Shown one piece after another: positions 8,719-16,639 of a stretch of DNA of 64,000 bases. Under the pieces are notes generated by a model. The model had not been told where the DNA came from, made no database searches, and saw nothing but the letters and a program-made list of their open reading frames with translations. The position numbers and the translations under genes are program-made. Positions within the stretch are counted from its first letter, which is position 1. The number at the start of each line of letters is the position of its first letter. The stretch spans positions 1 through 64,000 of the forward strand of contig CAVZKG010000005.1 in the NCBI GenBank assembly GCA_963775805.1. Direction: 5' to 3'. The stretch is from JAFAMB01 sp963775805. GTDB taxonomy: Bacteria; Verrucomicrobiota; Verrucomicrobiia; Chthoniobacterales; JAFAMB01.

Positions 8719-9466
8719 TCATTCCGCCATCGACGGTCAGGTTCGCGCCGGTGACGTAAGACGCTTCCGGACCGGCGACGAATGCAACCATCGCCGCAAT
8801 GTCGTCCACGTGTCCGTAGCGGTTGAGTGCGGTGACAGCCTTCTGTGGCACCGCCCAATCACTCGTGGCGGGGTTTAAATCCGTATCGATCGGCCCCGGC
8901 TGGACATTATTGACTGTAATACCTCGGCTCCCTACTTCTCTGGCTAATCCTTGGGTAAAAATCTTCACGGCCCCTTTTGTTGCAGCGTAAGGCACCAGGC
9001 CGGGTGTCCACACGCGCTCGCCCACAGCTGAGCCGATCGTGATGATGCGACCACCATCCTGCAAGTGCTTCAGTGCCGCCTGCGTCGCGACAAACACGCC
9101 GCGAACGTTGATGTCAATCACGCGGTCCATTTCCTCGAGCGTGGTCTCCTCGAATGTTTTCGGGATGGCCGTGCCGGCATTGTTCACCAGAACATCCAGT
9201 CGGCCGAAGGTCGAAACGGCTTTTTCGATCGCAGCTTTAACGGCCTCGGCGTCGGCAGCATCCGCTTGAATGGCGATGGCTTTTCCACCGGCACGTTCAA
9301 TCTCTTTAATAACCAAAGCGGCTGCGTCCGCGCCCTTTGTGTAAGTAATCGCCACGCTTGCTCCGTCGGTTGCCAGCCGCTTAGCGATCGCTGCTCCAAT
9401 TCCTCGCGAACCGCCCGTGACCACCGCTACCTTGCCCGTCAAATTTTTCGCATTTTTATGGCTCAT
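8711..9466 (-). CDS. Short-chain dehydrogenase/reductase (FabG-like)
   Basis: Classical SDR of 251 aa. The cofactor motif TGGSRGIG is at residues 17-24, NNAG at 95-98, catalytic Ser146, and YxxxK at Tyr160/Lys164. The C-terminus is GANLTVDGGMNA. The residue pattern after the second strand (TYTKGADAA) fits NADP-preferring enzymes. It probably reduces a ketone or aldehyde in the cytoplasm; the substrate is not deducible. Monocistronic by context. Confidence 0.92.
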   Translation of the reverse strand: MSHKNAKNLTGKVAVVTGGSRGIGAAIAKRLATDGASVAITYTKGADAAALVIKEIERAGGKAIAIQADAADAEAVKAAIEKAVSTFGRLDVLVNNAGTAIPKTFEETTLEEMDRVIDINVRGVFVATQAALKHLQDGGRIITIGSAVGERVWTPGLVPYAATKGAVKIFTQGLAREVGSRGITVNNVQPGPIDTDLNPATSDWAVPQKAVTALNRYGHVDDIAAMVAFVAGPEASYVTGANLTVDGGMNA

Positions 9467-9671
9467 ATGTTTTTTCCTTGTTCATGTGTCGAGCTTACCG
9501 GCGAAAGGAAAAACATCTTGCGGGCTCTTGCTCAACCTGGCGGACTTTTGCGCAAGCCTGTAGGCCGCCGGAGTCAACCGACGATGACGTCGCTTTCCTT
9601 TACCTGAAATAGCTGCTTCGTCCTGGAGCCGGTCTACGCGAAAATCCGATACGAACGGAAATCGAATTCAG

Positions 9672-10022
9672 ATGTCTAATGTAGGACATCCACCCCTAAC
9701 CGCTATGAATGCAACACCCCTAGCTGAGATTGATTATTTTGGTCTATCGAGAGCATGCGAGGCCGAAGGTTTCCGAGTCCACGAGGTTTTCGATCAGGAC
9801 GCCGAAATTGCGCGATGGGAATTCTCTGACGAGAGTGCAGATCTCCACGCTTGGATGTTTCCACGAAAGCCAGAATTCGTAATTATTGAGGGCGTCTCCG
9901 AGGGCAAGAAACCGCACGATCAATCGTTCGAATACGTGCCCGTGCCATCCGAGGTACAATTTCCAGAGTACAGCCGTCTTTTCGAAGTTTTGAAGGGATA
10001 TGCGTATTCCGAGGATGAGTAG
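9672..10022 (+). CDS. Hypothetical acidic protein
   Basis: Frame of 116 codons with an acidic, aromatic-rich product (EFSDESADLHAWMFPRKPEFVIIEGVSEGK) and no signal or membrane segment. Composition looks like a small folded cytoplasmic protein. Start could also be the internal Met at residue 12. An antisense frame covers the same DNA, but its product has no protein-like pattern. I do not recognise the family. Confidence 0.4.
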   Translation: MSNVGHPPLTAMNATPLAEIDYFGLSRACEAEGFRVHEVFDQDAEIARWEFSDESADLHAWMFPRKPEFVIIEGVSEGKKPHDQSFEYVPVPSEVQFPEYSRLFEVLKGYAYSEDE

Positions 10023-10344
10023 GTCTAGGCACTCGCCAAGAATGGCCGGAATCGTTTCGAGCAAAATCAGGAGGTCCAGCCAGAACGACCAATTGTCGAC
10101 GTCCGTGTCGTGAAGTGCCTTGTTGCTTCGCGATGTTGAAGCCCCCATTCTCATAGTATTTATTCGCAGGTGCTCCTCCGCCGCAGTAGGCGTAATATGC
10201 ACACGTTTCCTTGCACTCGACATAAAGGAGCGGACTTGATCACTCACAGCCCGTGAAGAATCGAGCGTGGAAGCCTGATGCTCCGCTCAGATTGCCGGAA
10301 CTGAGGTCTACAAAGGCGCTGAAGCTTCTGCGCAGCCGCAACCA
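10023..10344. other. Intergenic region upstream of W-rich ORF
   Basis: No recognisable gene. A good ribosome-binding-like AAAGGAG is at 10224-10230, but the frames behind it stop quickly. The reading frame of the W-rich ORF is interrupted upstream by TGA at 10237 and TGA at 10276. Between the second stop and the ATG there are 22 sense codons but no start codon. Confidence 0.5.
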
Positions 10345-10476
10345 ATGTGGTGGGGAAACTGGCACAACTGGCATCCTGGCTGGGGATGGCACAATTGGTG
10401 GCGAGGAGGCTGGGGAAACGGTGGGTGGCCCAACTGGCATAATTGGCCCAACTGGCATAATTGGGGTAATTGGTAG
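10345..10476 (+). CDS. 43-residue Trp/Asn/His/Gly peptide of W-x-N repeats (candidate orphan RiPP core)
   Basis: ATG-to-TAG frame of 43 codons containing 15 Trp. Nine W-x-N triplets are present (WGN, WHN, WHN, WGN, WPN, WHN, WPN, WHN, WGN), the last five head to tail. The 3' part is an 18-bp DNA tandem repeat (10429-10446, 10447-10464) plus a half unit. W-x-N is the kind of aromatic-X-Asn motif that radical-SAM/SPASM maturases turn into three-residue cyclophanes (XyeA, GrrA, FxsA families). However, there is no ribosome-binding site, no leader in frame (TGA at 10276) and no radical SAM gene in the window. It may be a decapitated precursor, or a chance product of a repeat. Confidence 0.35.
   Translation: MWWGNWHNWHPGWGWHNWWRGGWGNGGWPNWHNWPNWHNWGNW
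10429..10473 (+). repeat. 18-bp tandem repeat in W-rich ORF
   Basis: CCCAACTGGCATAATTGG occurs twice without change (10429-10446 and 10447-10464), followed by the half unit GGTAATTGG. In frame it encodes PNWHNW twice, then GNW and stop. Because 18 is divisible by 3, copy-number change would lengthen the peptide without shifting the frame. Confidence 0.9.
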
Positions 10477-10578
10477 GATAAAGGTTATTTTTTCTCCGGG
10501 CGCTTCGGTTTAGGACAAGGCTAACAAAGTCCCGGAGATCAACGGCTCTTTTGAGATCTAAATCAGTTAGTGCGCAAT

Positions 10579-10600
10579 GTAGGATAGGCGTCTCGCCTGT
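10579..10600. repeat. Dispersed 22-bp palindromic repeat, copy 1
   Basis: Core GGCGTCTCGCC (short hairpin GGCG-TCT-CGCC) flanked by GTAGGATA on one side. The exact 22-bp reverse complement occurs at 15721-15742, both in gene-free DNA. Likely a REP-like dispersed element. Confidence 0.75.
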
Positions 10601-10779
10601 CCCGATCCAAGCTTTCAGGCAACCTCCTAGCAATTTGGCTCACAGGCTTTTCGGATTCATCGGATTTCGAACAGACCTCGTTCGTTACTGAATTACAGTC
10701 GAAAGCTGAAAGTTCAGCTCGATGACGTTTTCGATCGATACTTGGCGATATCGAACCTTCTCTGCAGTATAGACTTACC

Positions 10780-11805
10780 ATGAAAGCCATCGTTTACGAC
10801 GCCCCTCGACAGTTCAGCTACCGTGATGTTGAAACCCCGAAAATCAAACCCGACGAAATTCTTCTGCGCGTGGACGCATGCGGTCTGTGTGGTACGGACG
10901 TACACGTTCATGAAGGCGATTTTGGACCGCGCTTCCCGCTCACTCCGGGCCACGAATTTTCTGGTGAGATCGTTGAGTTAGGTTCGGAGGTCAAAGGACT
11001 AAAGAGGGGCCAGCGAGCCACGGCGAGCACCACGATGCCTTGTGGCGAATGTTTTTACTGCAAGCGAGGGGACTTTTTGGAGTGCGAAAACCTGGGTGGG
11101 ATTGGCGTAGAGGTTAACGGGGCTTTTGCAGAGTACATCAAACTTCGTTCCAATCTGGTATTCCCAATTGATAAATTATCATCACGGCAGGCCGTCATGA
11201 TCGAGCCCACGGCTTGCGCTTGTCATGGAATGGAAGTTCTCGCTATGAAGCCTGGCAGCAACGTCCTTTTGATGGGCGCTGGTCCGACGGGACAAGTCGT
11301 AGGGCAATTGCTCAAACTGAATGGCGCCTCGCATCTTACTGTGGCGGCTCCTGCGGGCCCGAAACTGGATCTCATCGAGCGTTTGGCAGCCGACGATGTC
11401 GTGGCGATTGATCGCAAAGATCCGGAAGTGCACCGACGTCGCCTGAGAGAGCTTAGTCCTAACGGGTTCGACTACGTGATTGAAGCGACCGGTTCTACAC
11501 AACTGCTTGAGGACGCGATGGGCTTCGTGCGTCGCCGTGGTACGGTCCTGGTCTATGCCGTTTATCCGGACCACGCGCTCGCTCAAATCAAACCGGCTGA
11601 TATCATGCGCCGTGAAGTGACGATCAAAGGTTCGTTCGCTCAGATGAACTCTTTTCCGAGGGCGTTAGACTACCTTGAGAGCGGAAAGATCAAAGTCGAT
11701 GAACTCGTCACGCACGAAATTCCGCTGCAGGATTATCAGAAGGCGCTGGAGCTGGCGTGGGCTCGACAAGGCATCAAGATTGCCATTATCCCTCCTGGAA
11801 ATTGA
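10780..11805 (+). CDS. Zinc-dependent alcohol/polyol dehydrogenase (MDR family)
   Basis: Medium-chain dehydrogenase of 341 aa, full length. Catalytic zinc ligands are Cys37 (GLCGTD), His58-Glu59 (GHEF) and probably Glu142. The structural zinc lobe has Cys88, Cys91, Cys94 and Cys102. The Rossmann motif GAGPTG is at 166-171. The pattern resembles the threonine/sorbitol/galactitol dehydrogenase branch, oxidising a secondary alcohol with NAD(P). It stands alone after a gap that contains a dispersed repeat; the substrate is unknown. Confidence 0.92.
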   Translation: MKAIVYDAPRQFSYRDVETPKIKPDEILLRVDACGLCGTDVHVHEGDFGPRFPLTPGHEFSGEIVELGSEVKGLKRGQRATASTTMPCGECFYCKRGDFLECENLGGIGVEVNGAFAEYIKLRSNLVFPIDKLSSRQAVMIEPTACACHGMEVLAMKPGSNVLLMGAGPTGQVVGQLLKLNGASHLTVAAPAGPKLDLIERLAADDVVAIDRKDPEVHRRRLRELSPNGFDYVIEATGSTQLLEDAMGFVRRRGTVLVYAVYPDHALAQIKPADIMRREVTIKGSFAQMNSFPRALDYLESGKIKVDELVTHEIPLQDYQKALELAWARQGIKIAIIPPGN

Positions 11806-12449
11806 TACAAGAATGACGATTACCGGTAGAATTCGTTCTCCAGTAATCCGCCAAAGCCCACTTGCTCCAAGCAAATCACATCCGGGTCGGATTTTTCCGG
11901 ATTTCCGCCCGCAATTTTTGATATTGCCACAGAATCAAACGCCCGATACTGATTGTGGCAGAGCGCTGGGCAGGGATAAAAAAAGTGATCCGGGCCCGGT
12001 GCGCCAAGGAATTGGCTGGACAACGCACACAAGCCCGAATCGCCTTAACCAGTGATATAAGACAGGGGAAGTGCCTTGGACGTTCAAACGTAGGATTGGC
12101 TTTCGGCCTGTCTTCGATTGGCGTCCCGTCTGTCCCGGGTGGGTCAAAGGTGAAAAGGGGAGCTTCAACCCGCGGGGAATTCACCACGGCGGAAGTCGGA
12201 ACCGAAAGTATTCGGTGTCGGCGTGTGTGCGTATCGGCGTGTCGGCGATACTCATTTAGAATTGGTATCGTCTATTTGCATCGCTTTGGAAGAGTCCCGG
12301 AGCGGGGTCGTCCGATTCCAAATTGCGATGGCCGAAGTTCCCGGCTGTCGAATTTTTTCTCAGAAAACCACCTTTGCCTTCGCGCGGGGACGTAGACTGT
12401 CTTATCCTTTTCGGTTGTACCTCAGGAGCTTCAAAAAGGGAGATCCATT
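11806..12449. other. 644-bp gene-free region
   Basis: Frames on both strands exist, but none has protein-like composition, a good start signal or a recognisable motif. I see no RNA gene, hairpin array or repeat in it. It may hold decayed sequence. The 3' end carries the ribosome-binding site of the next gene (GGGAG at about 12439). Confidence 0.5.
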
Positions 12450-12743
12450 ATGACGACCGCCTTCGCACTTACCCAGTTCGTGTTCATTATTTTGGGTGCA
12501 ATCTTTCTAAAAGGGATGGTGAACGCGAACGGCGATATCACGTCGTCCCCTTACTTCCAGTTCATCGAGAAGTATTGGCCATGGTTCTTTCTTCTCCCAA
12601 TTGCCTGGATCGGGTTCACCCAGATCTCCTATCAAGTTAATAAGGGCATTCTCACGCCCGCCATTGCTCGCATCATAGGAATCATTTTGTCGGGTGTTTG
12701 CCTGCTTTTTTTTGCCAGCGTGCTGTTCTTCCCGTCTATTTAG
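12450..12743 (+). CDS. Small membrane protein of unknown function
   Basis: 97 aa with three hydrophobic helices (about residues 5-20, 43-60 and 73-95) and a short loop containing NANGDITSSPYFQF. A clear ribosome-binding site AAAGGGAG precedes the ATG by about 7 nt, which supports the start. Not recognised; no conserved polar residue in the membrane segments suggests a transport function. Confidence 0.65.
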   Translation: MTTAFALTQFVFIILGAIFLKGMVNANGDITSSPYFQFIEKYWPWFFLLPIAWIGFTQISYQVNKGILTPAIARIIGIILSGVCLLFFASVLFFPSI

Positions 12744-12815
12744 CGGCGTCGAATCGATAAACGTACCAGCCATTCAATCGTCTCACCCGAATACTCCAAC
12801 GGAATGTCCTATTCG

Positions 12816-14101
12816 TCAGAAGACGATCTGTATACCCACTCTCCCTTCCCAGGCTGAGTTGCTTGCCCCATCAATCGAATAATTGAAATCAGCGCTTGCG
12901 AATAAGGCCAGCCACTTCCGTACGTAACCCTTGGCGCCCACGCCAACCTGTGTCCAGGTCCCGCCCAGCGGCGTCTCAAATCCGACCGTGTTATGTCCCT
13001 GCAATGAAGCGAAATCCGTCTCCGGATCATCGCCGAAGTCGTGCTAGAAATTTGCTCTCGCCCAGAAACTGAATGCCGAATTTACCTTTTCAACGAGGCG
13101 CAAACCGAGTCGTCCACGAAATAGATCTGCGTCGGGAAATGACATATTTCCAAAGTCGTCACTTGCCGATCCGAGCGAGGAATGTTGGTAAATGATTTGA
13201 CCCGATGGCTCGATTGCCCATCCGGCGCCGAGCTTGATCGGATATCCAGCTTCCAGTGACGCAGTGAGAGCCCATCCATCCGTGTTGATATGCTCGCCTG
13301 CGTTCGAACCAGCATCAGCGCTGTCGAAATAAGTCCCTTGGACGACTGCATCGATGTACCAGTTCGATTGCCCAAGCAAGGTGGAGTAAATCCCGGCGGT
13401 ATATCCGCTGAACGATACTGTACCGGCTGAACCGCCATAAATACTCGCCACGTGCGCGTCCGCAGCGCCCGCTCCGATATAGGTCCCGGTTAAATTGCGC
13501 AGACCATCGGAGAGTCTAGTTCGAACAATGTCCACTCCTCCTTCGATGAGCCGTTGCCAGCCATCAGTCCGTAACTGCCTGGACCATTGACCGTCACCGC
13601 GGTGTTTGTCAGGGAAACATTGCTTCCTCCATTGCTATCCCCAAACGCCTGAATGCCGACAGAAGCGTTGGTGGGTGAAGTGACCGACAGAGTCACGCCG
13701 GTCGCAGAAATGGAGGCTCCGGATCCCGTTGCGACAAATCCATTGTTATTTGCACCACCGTTGAGTTGAAACGTGCCGCCGTTCACCGTTGCCAGGATCG
13801 CTTCAGTGCCCGACCCGTTCGTGTTGGCGTAGCCGCTATTGTTCGAAAGGTTGATCGTGCCGCCGTTGGCATAAAATCCGATGGCGCTGGTACCGTCGAA
13901 ACCCGAATTATTGATGACCTGCCCCAATCCAGGCGCCAGAGTATGGCCTGGTCCTGCGTAGACCTGGGTCTGGGCGTGTAACCTTGAGGAAATCGCTGCC
14001 TGAAGCAGGATTACGAAAGCAATGTTTTGCAAAGTGCGAGAAGAGAGAGCGGGTCGGTTTCGACGCTCCAAAATGTTCAACATAAGCGCGGACCAAAGCA
14101 C
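12816..14101 (-). pseudogene. Broken autotransporter (signal peptide, passenger, beta-barrel)
   Basis: Read on the minus strand. 14101-13490 encodes a signal peptide (FVILLQAAISSRLHAQTQ) and a short Gly/Asn/Ser/Thr-rich passenger with beta-helix-like repeats (GGTINLSNNSG, GGTFQLNGG). A shifted frame (13535-13044) gives an autotransporter barrel (TGTYIGAGAADAHVASIYGG, GWAIEPSGQIIYQ, FRGRLGLRL). Two lesions are visible: a frame change near 13490-13535, probably with deletion of the linker, and an in-frame TAG at 13044. The barrel then continues in the same frame (HDFGDDPETDF onward) to the outer-membrane signature ending GRVGIQIVF at 12819. The TAG stands where family members have Trp before HDF, consistent with a TGG-to-TAG change. 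Confidence 0.8.
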
Positions 14102-14132
14102 TTATAGTTTCCATATGCAATACATATTGAAT

Positions 14133-14144
14133 GATATTAATATC
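14133..14144. repeat. AT-rich palindrome upstream of autotransporter
   Basis: GATATTAATATC, a perfect 12-bp palindrome about 32 bp upstream of the autotransporter start. It may be an old promoter or operator element; no regulator is adjacent. Confidence 0.3.
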
Positions 14145-14299
14145 GACCGTAACGGAAGAGACGGGACGCAACATTGGATCGTCCGAATCGACCGGTGCTG
14201 GTGCGCCTAGGAGGCTTTAACCAATAAGCCGGTCAGCCGTCGCTCGTTATCCTCAGTGCCCAAGATTAGGTAGGGTAACTCAATCGGCCGTACGCGTAT

Positions 14300-14590
14300 T
14301 TATCGCGTTGGCTTCAAACCAAAAACCCAGGGTGGTTCGTCGACTTGGACCGCAACGACGCCGAAACTGCTCGACACAGTCCGAGCTGCGCTTTGCGCCT
14401 CACTCAGGACCTGCTGGGTGGTTAGAGAGCCGCTCCGCAGGAGGTACTCTGCCGTTGGCAGCATGCAAACCGAATCATCCTCGAGCACGATGGTGCGCAT
14501 AAACCCCCGGTCTTCCATCGCAGCGTGTAACCGGAGGTAGTCATCAGCGGTTGCCCCGTAGAGTTCCACTCTAGTCATGAATTGCGGCAT
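14300..14590 (-). CDS. Small hypothetical protein, DUF2622-like pattern
   Basis: About 96 aa from the ATG at 14590 (an upstream ATG at 14602 is possible). The opening MPQFMTRVELYGATADDYLRLHAAMEDRGFMRTI followed by MLPTAEYLL resembles small proteins with a beta-alpha-beta fold annotated as DUF2622, in which F-x-x-R-V-E-L-H, D-Y and L-P-x-A-E-Y are conserved. That match is from memory. No membrane or signal segment is seen. Function unknown. Confidence 0.6.
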   Translation of the reverse strand: MPQFMTRVELYGATADDYLRLHAAMEDRGFMRTIVLEDDSVCMLPTAEYLLRSGSLTTQQVLSEAQSAARTVSSSFGVVAVQVDEPPWVFGLKPTR

Positions 14591-14800
14591 AACCGACAGC
14601 ATATCGGGTTGGCCATTAACGACAAGAATCTCCGGGAGCAGGGTTTGTACTTCCTGGATTTCTGTCTTAATGTGCGTCGTTTATCCGGTTCGCGGTGGCG
14701 CCGTCCGGGGGGTATTCAGGGCGAAAGTCGTGAACAAGACAGCGTCCATTCGAGACCGGTTCAATACAGCCAAATCCGCTTCTGTTTTCGAATAAATTAT

Positions 14801-14977
14801 ATGCTGCAGAATAAGCTACCGGGAATCATCGCATTGCTGATCGTTACCTTTCTCGCGCTCCTCACAAGTTGCTCGGACGATTCCGACTCGAGTTCGCCTC
14901 AGGCGCCGGGTGCGCCAATCGGAGGTTCGGATGCACCTCCGCTTTATGGGACGCAGAAGCAGAGCGGCGGAGCGTAA
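14801..14977 (+). CDS. Small lipoprotein
   Basis: 58 aa from the ATG at 14801. It has a hydrophobic signal of about 17 residues and a lipobox ending LLTSC, so it should be cleaved and lipidated at that Cys. The mature part is only about 34 residues and rich in Ser, Asp, Pro and Gly (SDDSDSSSPQAPGAPIGG). Such tiny lipoproteins are common and structureless; function unknown. A similar short one lies at 60192. Confidence 0.5.
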   Translation: MLQNKLPGIIALLIVTFLALLTSCSDDSDSSSPQAPGAPIGGSDAPPLYGTQKQSGGA

Positions 14978-14996
14978 ACTCTGGAGAAAGCGATGC

Positions 14997-15252
14997 GTGG
15001 GAAAGTACCTGGGCTTAAGCCCGTCGACTAACACGCTTGCAATCAATCGGCTAGGCCTTATGTGCGCCAAGGCACAGATACGCGTGGCATGGGTCAAATT
15101 TCCGGAGTGCACCGTGGCAGCTCTTCCGCAGTCTTACGAGCGCCTCGTCGACGGGAAGTGCCTCTATCGCAATTGACAAGCGATTTTAAAACGATCCTCG
15201 ATGTCGATGAAAACGGGATCGTGGAAAATTACGAAGACATTTGGTTACAGCC
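14997..15252 (+). pseudogene. Frameshifted remnant of a putative glycolipid-binding protein
   Basis: The first frame reads KYLGLSPSTNTLAINRLGL, then IRVAWVKFPECTVAALPQSYERL, then stops at 15174. One base back, the neighbouring frame continues DFKTILDVDENGIVENYEDIW. Together these match, in order, the C-terminal half of the putative glycolipid-binding family (PF06475: SPaTNtLPIrRL, AWvrFP, YerL, VDedGlVvdYPglW). The N-terminal half is missing and the natural stop is lost. So this is a truncated, frameshifted gene. Family match is from remembered motifs. Confidence 0.65.
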
Positions 15253-15304
15253 ATGGAGCGGTCAAGCCCAGGCGCTATGCCCGATTCTCTGCTATTGTTC
15301 TTTC

Positions 15305-15505
15305 ATGCAACCGACCGAAGAACAATTCACCGCTTTGGGAAACTATCGGGACATTATTGCTCAGCATGCCGCCGATATCGCCGAGGCGATCGGGGTTTCA
15401 GCGGAGACGCTGACAGGGTGGATGGAGGGGCAAGGAGAGCCCACACGAGAACAGGCAGATCAAATTTTAGAATACCTGGATACGAGCTCTAAGAAGTCGA
15501 GCTAG
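15305..15505 (+). CDS. Small helix-turn-helix-like protein
   Basis: 66 aa from the ATG at 15305, in the same open frame as the end of the upstream remnant. The central part (IIAQHAADIAEAIGVSAETLTGWMEGQGEPTREQADQILEYL) has the spacing of an XRE-type helix-turn-helix, including the SAETLTGWMEG turn and recognition helix. The N-terminus is short and no ribosome-binding site is obvious. It may be a small DNA-binding protein or the end of a decayed gene. Confidence 0.35.
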   Translation: MQPTEEQFTALGNYRDIIAQHAADIAEAIGVSAETLTGWMEGQGEPTREQADQILEYLDTSSKKSS

Positions 15506-15991
15506 CCATATATTTCGCAAGGGAACGTCATCGCAGGGGGGCTGCGCTCTTTCTCGCCTGGATTGAGCGACCCCGGAACTGTGATTTATGCAGGCGTTTG
15601 AGTTGGTCGGGTGCCGGCCCACGAGCCTCTGCGCCCTTCGTGCCTTTGCAGTTGAATCAATTCTCTGCGCGCTCTCCGTCTCTGTGCACTCCGCCGAGGT
15701 GAACCATTCCCCGGGAATGAACAGGCGAGACGCCTATCCTACGTTGAACTCACTGACGTTCTGGGGTTTTCGCCGTGTCCACGTCCCGCCCAGCCCGCCC
15801 GTCGGACGATAACCAATTCTAACTAAGTATTCGCCCACACGCCGCCACAGGGAATGTCGGCCCGGTTTTTGCCGCAAGTTTCTATTCGCTCATCGTTCCA
15901 CCATAGGCTTAGGTAAATGTCGTCCGGAGCGCGTCTGTTGCATCGCGACTAGCCGGAATCAAGTGCTGCATGATCCATCTGGAGCCGAGTT
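15506..15991. repeat. Gene-free region with two dispersed repeats
   Basis: 15627-15703 is a degraded, inverted version of the repeat at 22077-22141 (in the opposite sense CACCACGGAGGCAC...GACACAGAGG...CACAAAGACGCAAAG). 15721-15742 is the exact reverse complement of 10579-10600 with hairpin core GGCGAGACGCC. No gene is seen; the last 15 bp before 15992 contain a ribosome-binding site (GGAG). Confidence 0.65.
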
Positions 15992-16228
15992 ATGAGCAAG
16001 AATGAAGTCGATCTGAATGATCCGTTGAACTGGTTTATCGCCGACTCGATGGATGATTATGATGTCCGGCTCGATCCGGAGATGGCGAAAGAATTAGTCC
16101 ATCGGCACAATGTTCACCCGAAACTGGTGAGCGCGTTGACTGAAGCGATCGAGGCTCTGCGGGAGGCGGGACAAACAGCCAAGGCGGAATCACTTTCAAT
16201 CCGATTGAAAGAGCTTGGAGGAGCCTAA
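15992..16228 (+). CDS. Small hypothetical helical protein
   Basis: 78 aa, charged, with a natural-looking start preceded by GGAG. The first part is acidic (EVDLNDPLNWFIADSMDDYDVRLDPEMAKEL); the rest is an amphipathic helical pair (LVSALTEAIEALREAGQTAKAESLSIRLKELG) that resembles a single TPR-like hairpin. No known family. Confidence 0.5.
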   Translation: MSKNEVDLNDPLNWFIADSMDDYDVRLDPEMAKELVHRHNVHPKLVSALTEAIEALREAGQTAKAESLSIRLKELGGA

Positions 16229-16639
16229 CCTGTTTTATCCGTTGCAAGCCGCTCGGGAAGCGACTCGCCGGAGCGAAAGGTTTTACTCGCGAAGGATTTC
16301 GGAGTTTGCGGTTAGCTAGCTAGCCCGACGAATGTCCGCACTTGCGCAATATCCAGGCTAAGTTGCAGCTCGACTTTTTTGCGCCGGTCAGGTTAATCAT
16401 TCATTTCAAGCATCCGCCGGGTCCCAACTCGGATGGTGCGCGTTTTCCCCGATTTGAGCCAGATTTTTGGCTACAGTTCGCACGCACATTGCCGAAATCA
16501 TAGAGGATGACGGGCCGATCGGTTGTCGCGCTTGCGGCTTTCACGGAGGATTTACTAAGGCACGCTTGGCTTCACGTGCTGAGTGTTATACGCAGATCGG
16601 GACAACAAGGGCTAAGAACTGAATTTAATCTGATTCACT
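16229..16639. other. 411-bp gene-free region
   Basis: I see no gene, RNA or obvious inverted repeat apart from a short TTAGCTAGCTAG run. It precedes the transglutaminase-like gene and must contain its promoter, but I cannot point to a convincing -35/-10 pair. Confidence 0.5.

Noticed and set aside
9744..10247. 167-codon frame on the minus strand over the 116-aa gene
   Set aside because: Product has no protein-like pattern and lies antisense to a frame with better composition.
10253..10513. 86-codon plus-strand frame across the W-rich repeat (Gly/Thr/Ile-rich)
   Set aside because: GTG start without a ribosome-binding site. The repeat gives regular patterns in every frame, and the W-x-N frame ends cleanly with the repeat while this one runs past it.
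10244..10633. Minus-strand frame with N-Y-A-S-W repeats over the same tandem repeat
   Set aside because: Reads the repeat antisense; flanking residues are random in character.
11876..12187. Minus-strand frame in the gap after the alcohol dehydrogenase
   Set aside because: No start signal, no motif, and composition like shifted non-coding sequence.
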